DNA of 64,000 bases from Proteus vulgaris (GTDB lineage Bacteria; Pseudomonadota; Gammaproteobacteria; Enterobacterales; Enterobacteriaceae), in the NCBI GenBank assembly GCA_901472505.1, contig LR590468.1:2083501-2147500 (forward strand), written 5' to 3'. The number at the start of each line of letters is the position of its first letter. Within the stretch, counting starts at the first letter, position 1. The position numbers and the translations under genes are program-made. The notes below the pieces were generated by a model. That model saw only the letters and a program-made list of their open reading frames with translations, was not told where the DNA came from and searched no databases. This document shows, one piece after another, positions 9,027-18,807 of this stretch.

Positions 9027-10289
9027 TTACCTTATTTGTTCTATACTTGGTTTAATTATTTTCCCATTGACATTATTAAGAGGGACTTTTGCTTGTGCAC
9101 ATATTTCTAAATAATGTTCTGTTAACTGTTTTTTTATACAATCGTTAGAACAATGAGATAGTGGAAATGCTTTTTTATGAGACTTTGTTGCCGCCTCTAT
9201 AATTTGTTGGATAGTTACAGTATTGCTGTCATTATTATTAGCTAATTCAGCTATTTCATTATCCATAGCTTTATGTATACGTTCATGACTTCCTGTATGC
9301 CAAGAAGTTCCTTCTACGCAAACAGTAGGGGAGGTATTAGGATTATATTTCTTTGTACACCCAGCATTTGCTAACATATTTTGATAAATTAAATGATGTC
9401 CTACTTGGCCTTTGCAACATCCACCTCCAGAGCCTTTGGCTGATTCAACTTTTGTATACCGATTTTTACTGGAAAAAGGGACTAAATTACATTTTCTTGC
9501 ACGAACACAAGCATTTAATGTTGCTAATAAATCTTGTGTCATTGCTGCTATTTTTTGTCCTTTCTGTTTTTGTTCTTCCGGAGTGAGTTTTTCATAATCA
9601 CGAATATCTTCAATTAATGATTTTATGTCATTTGATTTTTCAGATAGAATTTTTACCTGTGCTAATCCATCTTCTGCTGCAGATTTTATTGAAGTAACCT
9701 CAAAACCAGAGTAAACAACATCACCTAATGTCCACAAAGCCATTGCCCCATTTCCCCAACCAGGAACAACGCTACCCATAGTTTGTTTTGCTACCGCTTT
9801 GATAGCTACTTTACTTAATGCTTCTTTTGCTGCATTTTCAGCTATATTAGTAAGTTTATTTTTTAATAAATATATATAATTCAACTCTTCTTTTAGTGAG
9901 TTGATGACATCGGAATATTCATTAATAAAATTTTGCCCTTGAGAGCCTGATGTAATGTTATAATCTAATCCTATGCAATGGTCATCTGTCCAATGCCATT
10001 TTTTATTTCCATATTTTTTTTGTGGTTTTTTGAGTTTGGTTAATGCATTGTGAAGCCTACTTTCTTTTTTAAGTTCTTTTTTAGCATCTGAATTATTTTT
10101 TTCGGGTTCACAATGTTTTTCTATTTGGTCATATTCTTTTTTACAGCCTTTAATTTTCCCAAAAACACTGCGAGAATATAAGTCCATCACGATGGCTAAA
10201 TACATCCAGCCTTCCCCTGTTTTTGAATAAGTCACATCACCCGCCCAAACTTCGTTAGGCGCATGAGGATTAAAATTTTGATTTAGCAA
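9027..10289 (-). pseudogene. Type VI-effector-like GHH/HNH nuclease fused in frame to an IS3 transposase fragment
   Basis: The open frame of 420 codons is a chimera. Residues 1-44 (NQNFNPHAPNEVWAGDVTYS through MDLYSRSVFG) are the DDE-region start of an IS3-family OrfB. From about residue 45 the protein is unrelated: a charged helical part, a hydrophobic glycine-rich segment (GSVVPGWGNGAMALWTLGDV) typical of DUF4150/PAAR-type effectors, then a Cys/His-rich C-terminus with GHHLIYQNM and SWHTGSHERIH. The last resembles GHH-signature HNH/EndoVII nuclease toxins (Tox-GHH2-like). The effector N-terminus (DUF4150/PAAR) has been lost and the right part of the IS is missing at the same point. The toxin domain is intact but has no export domain. 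Translation from the internal OrfB Met is possible but not shown. Confidence 0.68.
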
Positions 10290-10950
10290 ATTATCGGCTA
10301 CCGCATCACTGTGTTTGCGTTTTGTGGTGATTTTGTAGGCGATACGCTGAGTGACGACTAGACCACGCTAAGCCATGCACTCATACTAAAGCCCTCTTTG
10401 CATAACCGTTTACGTAACGTTCTATAACCTAAGCTATTGTGACTCTGTTCAAAGATAACTTTAGCTCTGCGGTACAGGCTAAGTTGTTTTGCGGTGATCA
10501 GTTTTGCAGGATGTTTGAGCCAAGCGTAATAGGCAGAACGGCTTGTTTTCATTAACTTGCAGAGCTTCAGCACGGGAAACTGTGAAGATAATTGCTTAAT
10601 CGTTTTAAACGCTACTTGGTTTTCTTTAGCAGGAGGGCGCTGGCTTTTTTTAGGATCTCTTTCTCCATCCTAAGTTCTTTATTTTCCTTTCGCAGCCTTA
10701 ATAGCTCATCTCTCTCATCTGAATTCAAGTTGCTACTGGATTGCTCAGCGTCGAATTTTGCTTTCCAGTTATAAAGTAATTTATCGGTGATCCTTAAAGA
10801 CGCTGCCGCTTTTGACACGCTATAACCTTGCTCGGTGACTAATGCGACCGCCTCTTGCTTAAACTCCGTGGTATAAAATCTATTTGTTCGTTTTTTCATT
10901 TAACACCTCAACAATTGGATTATATTCCATTATTAAAGTGTCCTGTTTGA
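10158..10950 (-). mobile_element. IS3-family insertion sequence remnant
   Basis: OrfA is complete (10612-10899, 95 residues), with a helix-turn-helix (SVSKAAASLRITDKLLYNW) and a leucine-zipper-like tail (LRLRKENKELRMEKEI). OrfB opens in another frame overlapping the OrfA end (PPAKENQVAF, then SRSAYYAWLKHP), the standard IS3 frameshift layout. OrfB is broken near 10358, where its frame stops after FSMSAWLSVV, and resumes in another frame at GLVVTQRIAYK. It is cut off at about 10158 where effector sequence begins. So it has an internal lesion and has lost its 3' half and one terminal repeat. The outer boundary near 10950 is approximate; no clean terminal inverted repeat or target duplication could be paired. 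Confidence 0.82.
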
Positions 10951-11097
10951 TTAAAGCAGATCGGTGCAATTAAACGAGCTCTAATAATACAGCCTCATCC
11001 TGTTCTATGTAAAAATATCTTATAGTTATCTATCTCTATTCACTATTTAACTTAAGTCAAATATTATTCGTACAGAAGAAACTTTTATAAATAAAAA
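10951..11097. other. Spacer between IS remnant and yjhP
   Basis: AT-rich, no open frame recognised. No trace of the missing DUF4150/PAAR part of the effector was seen on this side of the IS, so that part was deleted and not merely displaced by the insertion. Confidence 0.45.
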
Positions 11098-11123
11098 GCG
11101 ATATAGTTATTTAACTATATCGC
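11098..11123 (-). terminator. Intrinsic terminator of the topAI-yjhP unit
   Basis: A perfect 12-bp inverted repeat (GCGATATAGTTA, two-base loop, TAACTATATCGC). On the minus strand it is followed by TTTTTATTT. It lies 10 bases after the yjhP stop. Confidence 0.8.
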
Positions 11124-11133
11124 CTAGCTCAAT

Positions 11134-11884
11134 TTATCTGGACATGAGTGCAAAAACTCCCCAGCCAATGTATTCTCGCGTATAAGTTACGTGGCGTTTA
11201 GGGGCAATAGTCAATTCCTGTCGAATTTCTAGTGCAAAGTCATCATCGGGGTTTTCCTCTAACCAATGGCGCATAGTCAGCCATTTCGCAGCTTCATACC
11301 TATCCCAACCTTCCTGATCTGCCAGTACCATTTCTACTATATCGTAGCCGAGTTCATCGAATGCGCTGATAAGTCTAGGAAGCGTAAGAAAATCAGCCAG
11401 CGAGCTGACACCACAGGACTGAGCTATCTCGTCTGATACGGGTAGCTGACGCCAATAGGGTTCGCCGATGAGTAAGAGCCCGCCTGGTTTAAGGCTCTGA
11501 GCCAGTAGTTCAATCGTCCCGGCAAATCCGCCTGCAATCCATGTCGCACCGATGCAAGCCGCTACATCACACTTTTCGCTCATGACGTAACCTGCTGCAT
11601 CATTATGAATAAAATGAACTTGTTTATTAACGCCAAGTTCTTTGGCGCGTAGCTTTGCTTGTGTAGTAAAAAGCGGGCATCATATCGATGCCAGTACCCG
11701 TAATGCCGTAATCACGCGCCCAGGTACAGAGCATTTCTCCAGAGCCACTGCCAAGATCAAGAATATGTGAGTCTGGCTTCATGCGTAACACGCGACCTAG
11801 TGTGTCGTATTTTTCAGGTGTGAATGGGTTATGAATACGATGTTCACTTTCGCTAATAGTAAAAATACGTGGGATATCCATCAT
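11134..11884 (-). pseudogene. yjhP: YjhP-like SAM-dependent methyltransferase, frameshifted
   Basis: The first frame (11884-11627) gives MDIPRIFTISESEHRIHNPF and the SAM-binding motif ILDLGSGSGEML. The second (to 11134) gives NDAAGYVMSEKCDVAACIG, GGLLLIGEPYWRQLP and the end YIGWGVFALMSR. Joined, they match E. coli YjhP over its whole length of about 250 residues, as I remember it. The break is one extra base in the A5 run at 11668-11672; removing it restores GIDM-x-x-LFTTQAK. It is a class I methyltransferase of unknown substrate that sits in the topAI-yjhQ-yjhP operon in E. coli. Because many genes here share such single-base insertions, this may be a sequence error. Confidence 0.85.
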
Positions 11885-11891
11885 CCTTTCC

Positions 11892-12149
11892 TTAACGGTT
11901 ATCTAATTGGGCGCGAACGTTTTTCAGTCCGATAGTATTAATGCGATAGGGTTGACCATTAATGGATTTGATCAACTTTTTAGCCTTGAGTTTTTTGAAT
12001 ACGGCGAGTGTACAGTTGCTAAGTAATAGACCTTCGTGGCTGTAGCATTCAACTTCGGTGATGTGGCCAGAGGTATTACGAACGTAAATAATATGTCCAC
12101 CTTTGGCGAGAACGTGTAAGGTTCGCTGTTCTTGACGGGATAAATTCAT
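11892..12149 (-). CDS. topAI: Topoisomerase I inhibitor toxin TopAI (YjhX)
   Basis: An 85-residue protein closely matching E. coli YjhX by eye ([53 protein letters not shown]). E. coli YjhX/TopAI binds topoisomerase I and blocks growth; YjhQ is the antitoxin encoded between it and yjhP. Here the yjhP start follows the topAI stop by only 7 bases and no yjhQ is present. The toxin frame itself is intact. Its leader carries short open frames and a strong hairpin (see 12226-12288), as in E. coli, where a leader peptide controls expression. Confidence 0.9.
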   Translation of the reverse strand: MNLSRQEQRTLHVLAKGGHIIYVRNTSGHITEVECYSHEGLLLSNCTLAVFKKLKAKKLIKSINGQPYRINTIGLKNVRAQLDNR

Positions 12150-12225
12150 ACGGGAAAACCTGTTTAATCATCATGTACAAAACCTACAAACACACAGTGG
12201 TGTTTGCATTCGATTTCTGTGCATT

Positions 12226-12288
12226 GATAACCAGTCCGGCCTGAAAAGGTCGGGACGCTGATTATCAGATGATTACATTTTCCAGCAT
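12226..12288 (-). promoter_or_regulatory. topAI leader: short upstream ORF and hairpin
   Basis: On the minus strand a 7-codon frame MLENVII-stop lies at 12288-12265, directly followed by a stem-loop at 12266-12226 (GATAATCAG-x-x-TCC pairing with GGACTGGTTATC, inner CGACC/GGCCG, loop TTTTCA). A second small frame of 17 codons starts within the next 30 bases and ends just before topAI. E. coli topAI is known to be controlled by the ribosome-stalling leader ORF toiL, coupled to Rho-dependent termination. I infer that this is the counterpart; exact identity with toiL was not checked. Confidence 0.6.
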
Positions 12289-12299
12289 CAAAGCCTCAG

Positions 12300-13275
12300 A
12301 TTGAGTTGAAAGGTATTAACAAAACAAATAATAACACCTGATTTTTCTAAGTGAATATCTAAGAATGAAAAATGTGATCTTGATGAATAAATTCAATCCA
12401 CATTAAACAGATCTCATTTTACGATTTTTTGTGAAGGAGATGCGATAGAGTCCTAATATGCTTAGTCACTGACTGAAAGTAAAGCATTATTGTGTTCTTG
12501 TATTATTATTTTTATGACATATCAATTTAATTTAAATATTATTTTTTTATTACATTTATTTGACGTCGATTGAGTGATTATCTAAAAAAGAAACTATTAA
12601 TAATTACGTAAAAGTGCTTGTTTTTATATGTGTGAAAATAAAATTATATTGATATTCTAATTTTGATAGATAAATAAAGACTTAATAGTGAATTTTATTT
12701 TTTGATTTTAGCGATTATCTCGTTTTTTCATATTGAACGTTATTTTTGATTTGCAATTATTCGTTATTTTGTTTGTTATTATTTTGTTTATAAAATTAAA
12801 TAGGTGTTTATTTTACGTATTTTACGTGTAACTTTGCTGTTTATTATTGAATATCAAAGGACAAGAATAATCTTAATTTATGGTTTATAATTCTATTTTT
12901 AATCATAATGCGAGTGTTGATAAAATAATATTCCAATCTAATGCGGATTGTCTTAATTCGGTTTTTGGTTTATTTCGCTTCTTATAGATCTTTTTTTGAT
13001 AGTGTTAAATTTTTTAATCCTCTATTTTTTCTTAAATCATTACTATTTTTTATTTATCCCTAAGTTTTTTACAAATTGAAAAGAAATATTTCAAGTTATA
13101 GTATGTGCGTAACAAAATTTGGTGGGTAATTAAAAAATAAAAATTAATTACTCCATTAATAATAGCTAGGTTCTTGGGTTAAACGTTTTAAATATCTTAA
13201 TTTAATTAGGATAAGCTCTACTATTTTAAAAAAATGACGATAGTCAGATATTAACTTACTTTTGAGGTATACATA
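12300..13275. other. Long AT-rich region upstream of fimbrial operon 1
   Basis: Almost 1 kb of extremely AT-rich DNA with no credible gene. It must hold the promoter of the plus-strand fimbrial operon. An inverted repeat at 13126-13151 (GTAATTAA, 10-base A-rich loop, TTAATTAC) lies 125 bases before the first gene. No recombinase gene and no long paired repeats flanking a promoter were found, so an MR/P-style invertible switch is not supported. The composition would suit H-NS silencing (inference). Confidence 0.5.
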
Positions 13276-13830
13276 ATGACATTTAAGAAATTAAGCATCG
13301 TTGGCGCTGCAGTGGCATTATCTTTAGCATCTTTCGGTTCTATTGCTGATAATAATGGCGTCGTTAACTTCGTTGGTTCTGTTGTTGATTCGCCATGTAA
13401 TATTGCTGACGAAAGTTTAAATCAAACCGTTAAATTTGGTGAGATTTCTCGTGTGTTCTTAGAACAAGGTAATGAAAGAGAAAGAGCATTCACTATTAAA
13501 TTAGAACAATGTAATTTCGACAAATTCAAAAAAGACGAAAATGGTGATTGGTTGCCTGTTAAAACAATGAAAATCCAATTTGATGGACGCTCATATGCAG
13601 ATGCAACTAATACTCTGTTAGCAACTGACAGAACTAAAGCTAACAACGTTGGTATCGCGATCGACTCTTACAAATTTGGCGAAGCTACTGATATCTTGAC
13701 TAAAATGCGTAATAAACAAGGTACTAACGTACTTGAGTTTACTGCTTTAGCTAAAGCAGTTGATGCATCTAAAGAAGTTAAAGAAGGCGAATTCTCTGCT
13801 ATCGCTGACTTCCGTATTTCATACGAATAA
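13276..13830 (+). CDS. Major fimbrial subunit, operon 1
   Basis: A 184-residue pilin. The signal peptide ends near SIA at residue 24. The mature protein has the pilin pattern: an early FVGSVVDSPCNI with the first Cys of the disulfide, a second Cys in LEQCNF, and the terminal beta strand ADFRISYE with the penultimate Tyr used in donor-strand exchange. GAGGT lies just before the ATG. As the first gene after the long upstream region, and with the least extreme codon use of the cluster, it is the likely shaft subunit. The subunits are assembled by the usher at 14512 and the chaperone at 17039. Close in kind to Proteus type 1-like pilins; fimbrial type not assigned. Confidence 0.88.
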   Translation: MTFKKLSIVGAAVALSLASFGSIADNNGVVNFVGSVVDSPCNIADESLNQTVKFGEISRVFLEQGNERERAFTIKLEQCNFDKFKKDENGDWLPVKTMKIQFDGRSYADATNTLLATDRTKANNVGIAIDSYKFGEATDILTKMRNKQGTNVLEFTALAKAVDASKEVKEGEFSAIADFRISYE

Positions 13831-13888
13831 TGCATCAATATATGTATAGGGGATCTTCCCCTATACATATTTAAATAATGGTAATGAG

Positions 13889-14473
13889 ATGATGAAATTT
13901 AATAAAAATAAGTATCTGACTATTTTAAATATGATGGGAGTACTATTTTTTGTATCATCAGTCTCTTTTGCTTTTGATGGCATAAAACCAAAAGTCTTCA
14001 AAGGTAATGCATCATTAGTTGGGTCAATTATAGCATCCCCTTGCTCTATTGAAATGGAAGATCGTTACCAATATATCCAATTTGGAGATATATCATTATC
14101 TTCCATTGATAATAAGATAAAGAGAGAAAATTTAAGAAAGAAGTTTTATATAAGATTATCGAGTTGTGTTAGCCAATATAGTGATATAGATAAGAAAGTA
14201 TTAAATATTCAATTTAATGGATTAGAAGCAAATAATGATGCTCTATTTTCGATGTCTGGAAGTTCTAACGGATTAGGATTTTATATTTTAGATGAAGATG
14301 AAAATGTTATTTCTCCTAATAAGCCTTATTATATCGATCATCTTATATATCATGCTAAAGATGCAAAAAGAGAACCTATATTAAATTATCAAATTGAACT
14401 TGCTTTTACTAATAAAATAGTAGAAGTGGGAAAACACTCTGCATTTGTGTATTTTTCAATCGATTATAAATAG
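13889..14473 (+). CDS. Minor fimbrial subunit, operon 1
   Basis: A 194-residue pilin-fold protein. The signal peptide is hydrophobic (LNMMGVLFFVSSVSFAF), followed by LVGSIIASPCSIEM with the first Cys and LSSCVSQY with the second. It ends in SAFVYFSIDYK, a typical donor strand. It lies 58 bases after the major subunit and before the usher, a position often held by a minor or anchoring subunit. Its composition is more AT-rich than the major subunit. Confidence 0.8.
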   Translation: MMKFNKNKYLTILNMMGVLFFVSSVSFAFDGIKPKVFKGNASLVGSIIASPCSIEMEDRYQYIQFGDISLSSIDNKIKRENLRKKFYIRLSSCVSQYSDIDKKVLNIQFNGLEANNDALFSMSGSSNGLGFYILDEDENVISPNKPYYIDHLIYHAKDAKREPILNYQIELAFTNKIVEVGKHSAFVYFSIDYK

Positions 14474-14511
14474 ATAATAATTTATTTTTTTTGATCACAT
14501 TATCACGGTGA

Positions 14512-17017
14512 ATGAATATGCTAATTTCAAAAAATATGGCAAAAGTAGTTTTTTTACTGACAATGTCACCGTGTTTCTATGCTTATTCTGTCGAATTTAA
14601 TACAGATATTCTTGATGCTTCTGATGCTGCAAATATTGATATTAACCAATTTAACAGTGCTGGTTATATTATGCCTGGAGATTATCATCTTACTATTTTT
14701 AGTAATGGTGAAAGGATCGGTCCTAGTCAAAAAATTTCCGTTTACCCAGTTGAAAAAACAGCATCTTCAGAAAATATATTTAATACAGTCTGTGTGCCTA
14801 GTAATAACCTTGATAAATTGGGATTAACAGAAGAAGCTGAAAAGAAAGTTTTAACACACCATGATGGTCAGTGTTTAGATTTATCTCCTTTAACAGGGAC
14901 AAATTTAACGTTTGATTTGCCTTCACTTGCGCTTAAATTAACGGTTCCACAAACGTGGTTGCAATATTCTGATCCTTCATGGGTACCTCCTTCACGTTGG
15001 GAAGAGGGGATTGTAGGTGCATTCATTGATTATACGTTATCACTTAGCGGAGCTAAATATAATTCAGGATCTAAATCTGTTTATACATCGATGAATGGCA
15101 CTAGTGGCTTTAACATGGGGGTTTGGCGTTTTCGTAGTGACTACAGTATGAGTTACCAGAAAGAAAACGGCGGAAATAGCGGTGATAATCATGAATCACA
15201 TAATTTTGATTTTAATCGTTTCTATGCATATCGTTCTATTAAAGCGCTGGCTGCAACATTAACTATTGGGGAAAATTATTTTTATTCCCAATTATTTGAT
15301 GCTTGGCAATATACCGGTATTACATTAGAAAGTGATGATCGTATGCTTCCACCTAAATTGGTGGGTTATGCTCCGGAAATTGTCGGAGTGGCAAAAACCA
15401 ATGCAACCATTATTGTTAAAAGCCAAGATCGTATTATTTTAGAAACAACTGTACCACCAGGGCCATTTAGAATTCAGACTTTGGATAGTTCTATTCAAGG
15501 GCAATTAGATGTCACTATTCGTGAAGATAATGGTGAAGAACGTAAGTTTACTATTTCTACCGCAACATTGCCTTATTTAACTCGCCCAGGACAAATTCGT
15601 TATAAATTAGTGGGGGGTAAAACACGTTATGCAGATCACCGATTAACGGGTGATAGCGCAATTGGCGGTGAAATTTCCTATGGGGTGAGTAATGCATGGA
15701 GCTTATATGGTGGTAGCCAATTATCTCAACACTACCAATCAGTTGCTATTGGTGTGGGGCGTGACCTTTCCATGTTTGGTGCTCTCTCTTTTGATATCAA
15801 CCAATCATTTGCCAAATTATCAGAGCGTGATAAACAAGGTCGTTCATATCGTGTGAACTACTCGAAATCATTTGATGAAGTAAAAACCAATATTACCTTC
15901 GCAGGTTATCGTTTTACGGATGAAGACTATCGTACTTTAAGTCAAACCATGGAAGAACGAAGAACTGGGCAGGATGCTTATTCTCCAAAAGAAAGTTATC
16001 AGATTTATTTAAATAAATATTTTGATAATTTCTCATTATCACTTAATTATCAACACAATACTTTCTGGAATAGCCGTTCTCAGACTCAATATGGTATTTA
16101 TGCCAATACGCGATTCTCTTTATCTAAAGTAAAAATTCGCGATATTAACTTAACATTGTCTGCTTTCCGATCTCAGCGTGAAGGAGTGAATGATGACACG
16201 TTGAGTTTATATATGTCAGTACCTTTTGATCAAGGTGGAAAACCTTACTTTCTCTGAACAATATACAAAAACAGATGGGAAAGGTCGTTATAGCCACAAT
16301 GTGGGCTACAGTGGATATGATGAAGGTTTGAGTTACAGCATGAATGCAGGCTTAACACACGGAAAAGACGTTGATTCAGAGTCTTCATTTAGTGGTTATG
16401 TCAGTAAAGATATGAGCCTGGCAAACCTAGCGGCAAGCGCAAGTTATGTGCCTAGTCAGTATAAGAGTTTAAGCGGGACAGTTTCAGGGGGGGTAACAGG
16501 AACATCTCATGGTTTGGTTCTTCATCAACCGGCTTATGGTGATACTCGCTTAATTATTGAAACACCAGGGATATCAGATGTGCCGATTGAAGGTGAATCA
16601 GTAAAAACAAATACATTTGGGTTAGCGGTTATACCAAGTGTGACCAGTTTCCGTAGTTCATCAGCTGCGATTGATGTAAGTGCATTACCTGATAATTATG
16701 ATGCCATTGATACGATGACCGATGTCACCTTAACAAGAGGGGCAATTGGGTATCGTCAAATGAAAGTAATTAAAGGTTATAAATTATTTGCCACAGTCAA
16801 TATGAGTGATGGTAAACACCCACCATTTGGAGCAAGTATTCGTAATAAAGATAATGTGGAGTTAGGTATTGTCGGAGATGAAGGTATCGCTTGGGTAGTT
16901 GGTGTCGCTGAAAATGAAGAATTGGGTGTCTTCTGGGGAAATGAAAAGCGTTGCGCCATTAATATACCTGAAACTATTGATCCTAAAACTCAAATGCTAT
17001 TAATGCCATGTAAGTAA
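14512..17017 (+). pseudogene. Fimbrial outer-membrane usher, operon 1, frameshifted
   Basis: Two frames form one usher of about 835 residues. The first (14512-16257) has a signal peptide, the N-terminal chaperone-binding domain (FNTDILDASDAANIDINQF), the barrel and the plug region (PPGPFRIQTLDSS, then VTIREDNGEERKF). The second (to 17017) carries the end of the barrel and the C-terminal domains, with PPFGASIRN and CAINIPETI typical of the CTD. The break is one extra A in AAAA at 16239-16242; with AAA the reading becomes QGGNLTFSEQY without interruption. The usher secretes and assembles subunits across the outer membrane. If the frameshift is real the cluster cannot make fimbriae. Confidence 0.88.
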
Positions 17018-17038
17018 TGCTAATAAGGTTAACCGTAA

Positions 17039-17773
17039 ATGAAAAAAGAATTTAATAAAACTGTTATTTCCACTCTTTTCATCTCATTAATGGGGATCTC
17101 TAGTGTTGCTCAAAGCGCAGTAACACTAGATAGAACAAGAGTGATTTTTCCTGGGACAGAAAAGTCGATTAACATTACTATTCGTAATGATAATCCAACG
17201 CTTCCTTATTTAGCACAAACATGGATTGATGATGCTAATGAGAAAAAATTAACAACAGGACCATTAATTGCGACACCACCGATCCAGCGTCTAGATCCTA
17301 AATCATCAAGTATCGTACAAATTAGTACGACACCTTCTATCACATCATTACCAAAAGATAGAGAGACTGTTTTTTACTATAACTTACGCGAAGTTCCACC
17401 TAAATCTGAAGAAGCGAACGTTTTACAAATTGCATTACAAAGTAGAGTAAAACTGTTCTATCGTCCGGCAGAAATTCTGTCTCAAGCAGATAGCATGTGG
17501 TTTCATAGTGTGACATTAACGCCGTCAGCGAAAGGGTATACTGTAAATAACGTGACGCCTTTTTATTTAACAGTAATTGGGCTAGCTTCAACACAAAAAG
17601 CATCTGAAACAGGCGCTTTTAGTGTTGTGATGATCCCGCCTAAATCAGATCATGAATTCGCTGTGCCTAAAACAAATATTCCCTATATGACCATTATTAA
17701 TGATTATGGCGGAAAACCAACACTGCAATTTAAGTGTGAACAAGCTAAATGCACTGTAGCAAAAGAAATGTAA
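17039..17773 (+). CDS. Periplasmic fimbrial chaperone, operon 1
   Basis: A 244-residue PapD-like chaperone. Signal peptide ends near AQSA (residue 29). Domain 1 contains LDRTRVIFPGTEKS, the subunit-binding cleft Arg near its start, FYYNLREVPPKSE and the G1 strand LQIALQSRVKLFYRP that donates to subunits. Domain 2 runs to the end with CEQAKC, a likely disulfide. It lies 21 bases after the usher. It keeps pilins folded in the periplasm and delivers them to the usher. Confidence 0.92.
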   Translation: MKKEFNKTVISTLFISLMGISSVAQSAVTLDRTRVIFPGTEKSINITIRNDNPTLPYLAQTWIDDANEKKLTTGPLIATPPIQRLDPKSSSIVQISTTPSITSLPKDRETVFYYNLREVPPKSEEANVLQIALQSRVKLFYRPAEILSQADSMWFHSVTLTPSAKGYTVNNVTPFYLTVIGLASTQKASETGAFSVVMIPPKSDHEFAVPKTNIPYMTIINDYGGKPTLQFKCEQAKCTVAKEM

Positions 17774-17788
17774 TATAAGGAATAGAAT

Positions 17789-18277
17789 ATGAATTCCCAG
17801 AAATTTTGTTATCTAAAAAATAGCTGTTTATCTATGATAATTTTATTATCTGGGAGTTATGCCTATGCCAAAGTGATTACTATTGAAACAAAGCCTTTAT
17901 TAAATTCGACTGAGACAATAGAAAGTGCATATAACAATAAAAGCAGTAGCTATATTTATGTCACCGCTAATCTTATCAGCTCACCCTGTAAATTAATTGA
18001 TTACAAAATAAAAAACCATCGTCCTAAAAATAAATTTTTAATTTATGATACTTTTCTAATTACAGCGAATTTCTCTGAATGTGGTATAGGTAATTCATTT
18101 TCTCCACAGACTGTTAAAAATATGTCGGCACCGACACCCATTAATTTATCTTTTATTGAGTATGATCGTGTTTTATCAAAGCAAAAATTTTCATTACAAA
18201 ATGGTAGAAATGCATTGCAATTTGAAGCGCGAGAATTAGGTGCTCATAGCTATCTGATGGAGATATATTATGAATAA
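17789..18277 (+). CDS. Fimbrial subunit-like protein, operon 1
   Basis: A 162-residue exported protein with a signal peptide ending at SYAYA near residue 27. One Cys in LISSPCKLIDYK and one in FSECGIG sit at pilin-like positions, and the C-terminus SYLMEIYYE resembles a pilin donor strand, though the fold is less typical than its neighbours. It overlaps the next gene by 8 bases, so the two are translationally coupled. Probably a minor subunit or adaptor. Confidence 0.7.
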   Translation: MNSQKFCYLKNSCLSMIILLSGSYAYAKVITIETKPLLNSTETIESAYNNKSSSYIYVTANLISSPCKLIDYKIKNHRPKNKFLIYDTFLITANFSECGIGNSFSPQTVKNMSAPTPINLSFIEYDRVLSKQKFSLQNGRNALQFEARELGAHSYLMEIYYE

Positions 18278-18797
18278 GTTGATTTATCTATTATTGCCAC
18301 TATGTAGCCTATCCATTTATAGCTATGCAGGTGGTTCATTAGATATTTCTTTTATGGGAAATCTAGTTTCTACAGGATGTAAGCTCCCTGAATCGCCTTA
18401 TAACTTAGAAGTTCAGCTTAATAAGATTAGTAGCAAATATCTTTATGAATATGGTCGTTCTCAACCTGTTAATTTTTCTATCCCTATCGTTGATTGTTAT
18501 ATAAGTGATTTAAATAAAACGATTTCAATAAAATTAAATAGCAATACTCTTGTGACAGATAAAGGTATTAGTTATTTAAAAACAGAAGGTAGCTCTAATG
18601 TTTTATTAGGCCTACTTGATAACAATGATGCAGTTATTAAGTTTAATGAAAAAATTGATATGGCGCGTGTTTTAGCGACAGGTCAAAACGAACAAAACTT
18701 ATTAAATTTTAAAGTATATGCGCGCCCACCTGTTACAGGGGATTTAAAAGAGGGGGCATTTTCATCTACCATTACATTTAATATTGATTATCAATAG
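18270..18797 (+). CDS. Minor fimbrial subunit, operon 1
   Basis: A 175-residue pilin. The signal peptide ends near SYA (residue 20). The mature part begins SLDISFMGNLVSTGCKLPES and has a second Cys in IVDCYIS. It ends TITFNIDYQ with the penultimate Tyr expected for donor-strand exchange. Its start overlaps the previous gene, and a strong AGGAGG for the next gene follows its stop at once. Likely a tip-fibrillum or adaptor subunit. Confidence 0.82.
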   Translation: MNKLIYLLLPLCSLSIYSYAGGSLDISFMGNLVSTGCKLPESPYNLEVQLNKISSKYLYEYGRSQPVNFSIPIVDCYISDLNKTISIKLNSNTLVTDKGISYLKTEGSSNVLLGLLDNNDAVIKFNEKIDMARVLATGQNEQNLLNFKVYARPPVTGDLKEGAFSSTITFNIDYQ

Positions 18798-18807
18798 GAG
18801 GCGGGTA

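Noticed and set aside
10358..10573. Separate small gene
   Set aside because: It is the N-terminal part of the IS3 OrfB (SRSAYYAWLKHP), cut by an internal lesion.
12300..13275. Invertible promoter element like the MR/P fimbrial switch
   Set aside because: No recombinase gene and no long inverted repeats flanking a promoter could be paired by eye; the only repeat (13126-13151) is a short hairpin.
16226..17017. Programmed frameshift in usher 1
   Set aside because: No slippery heptamer with a downstream structure was seen; the single extra A fits the window-wide indel pattern.
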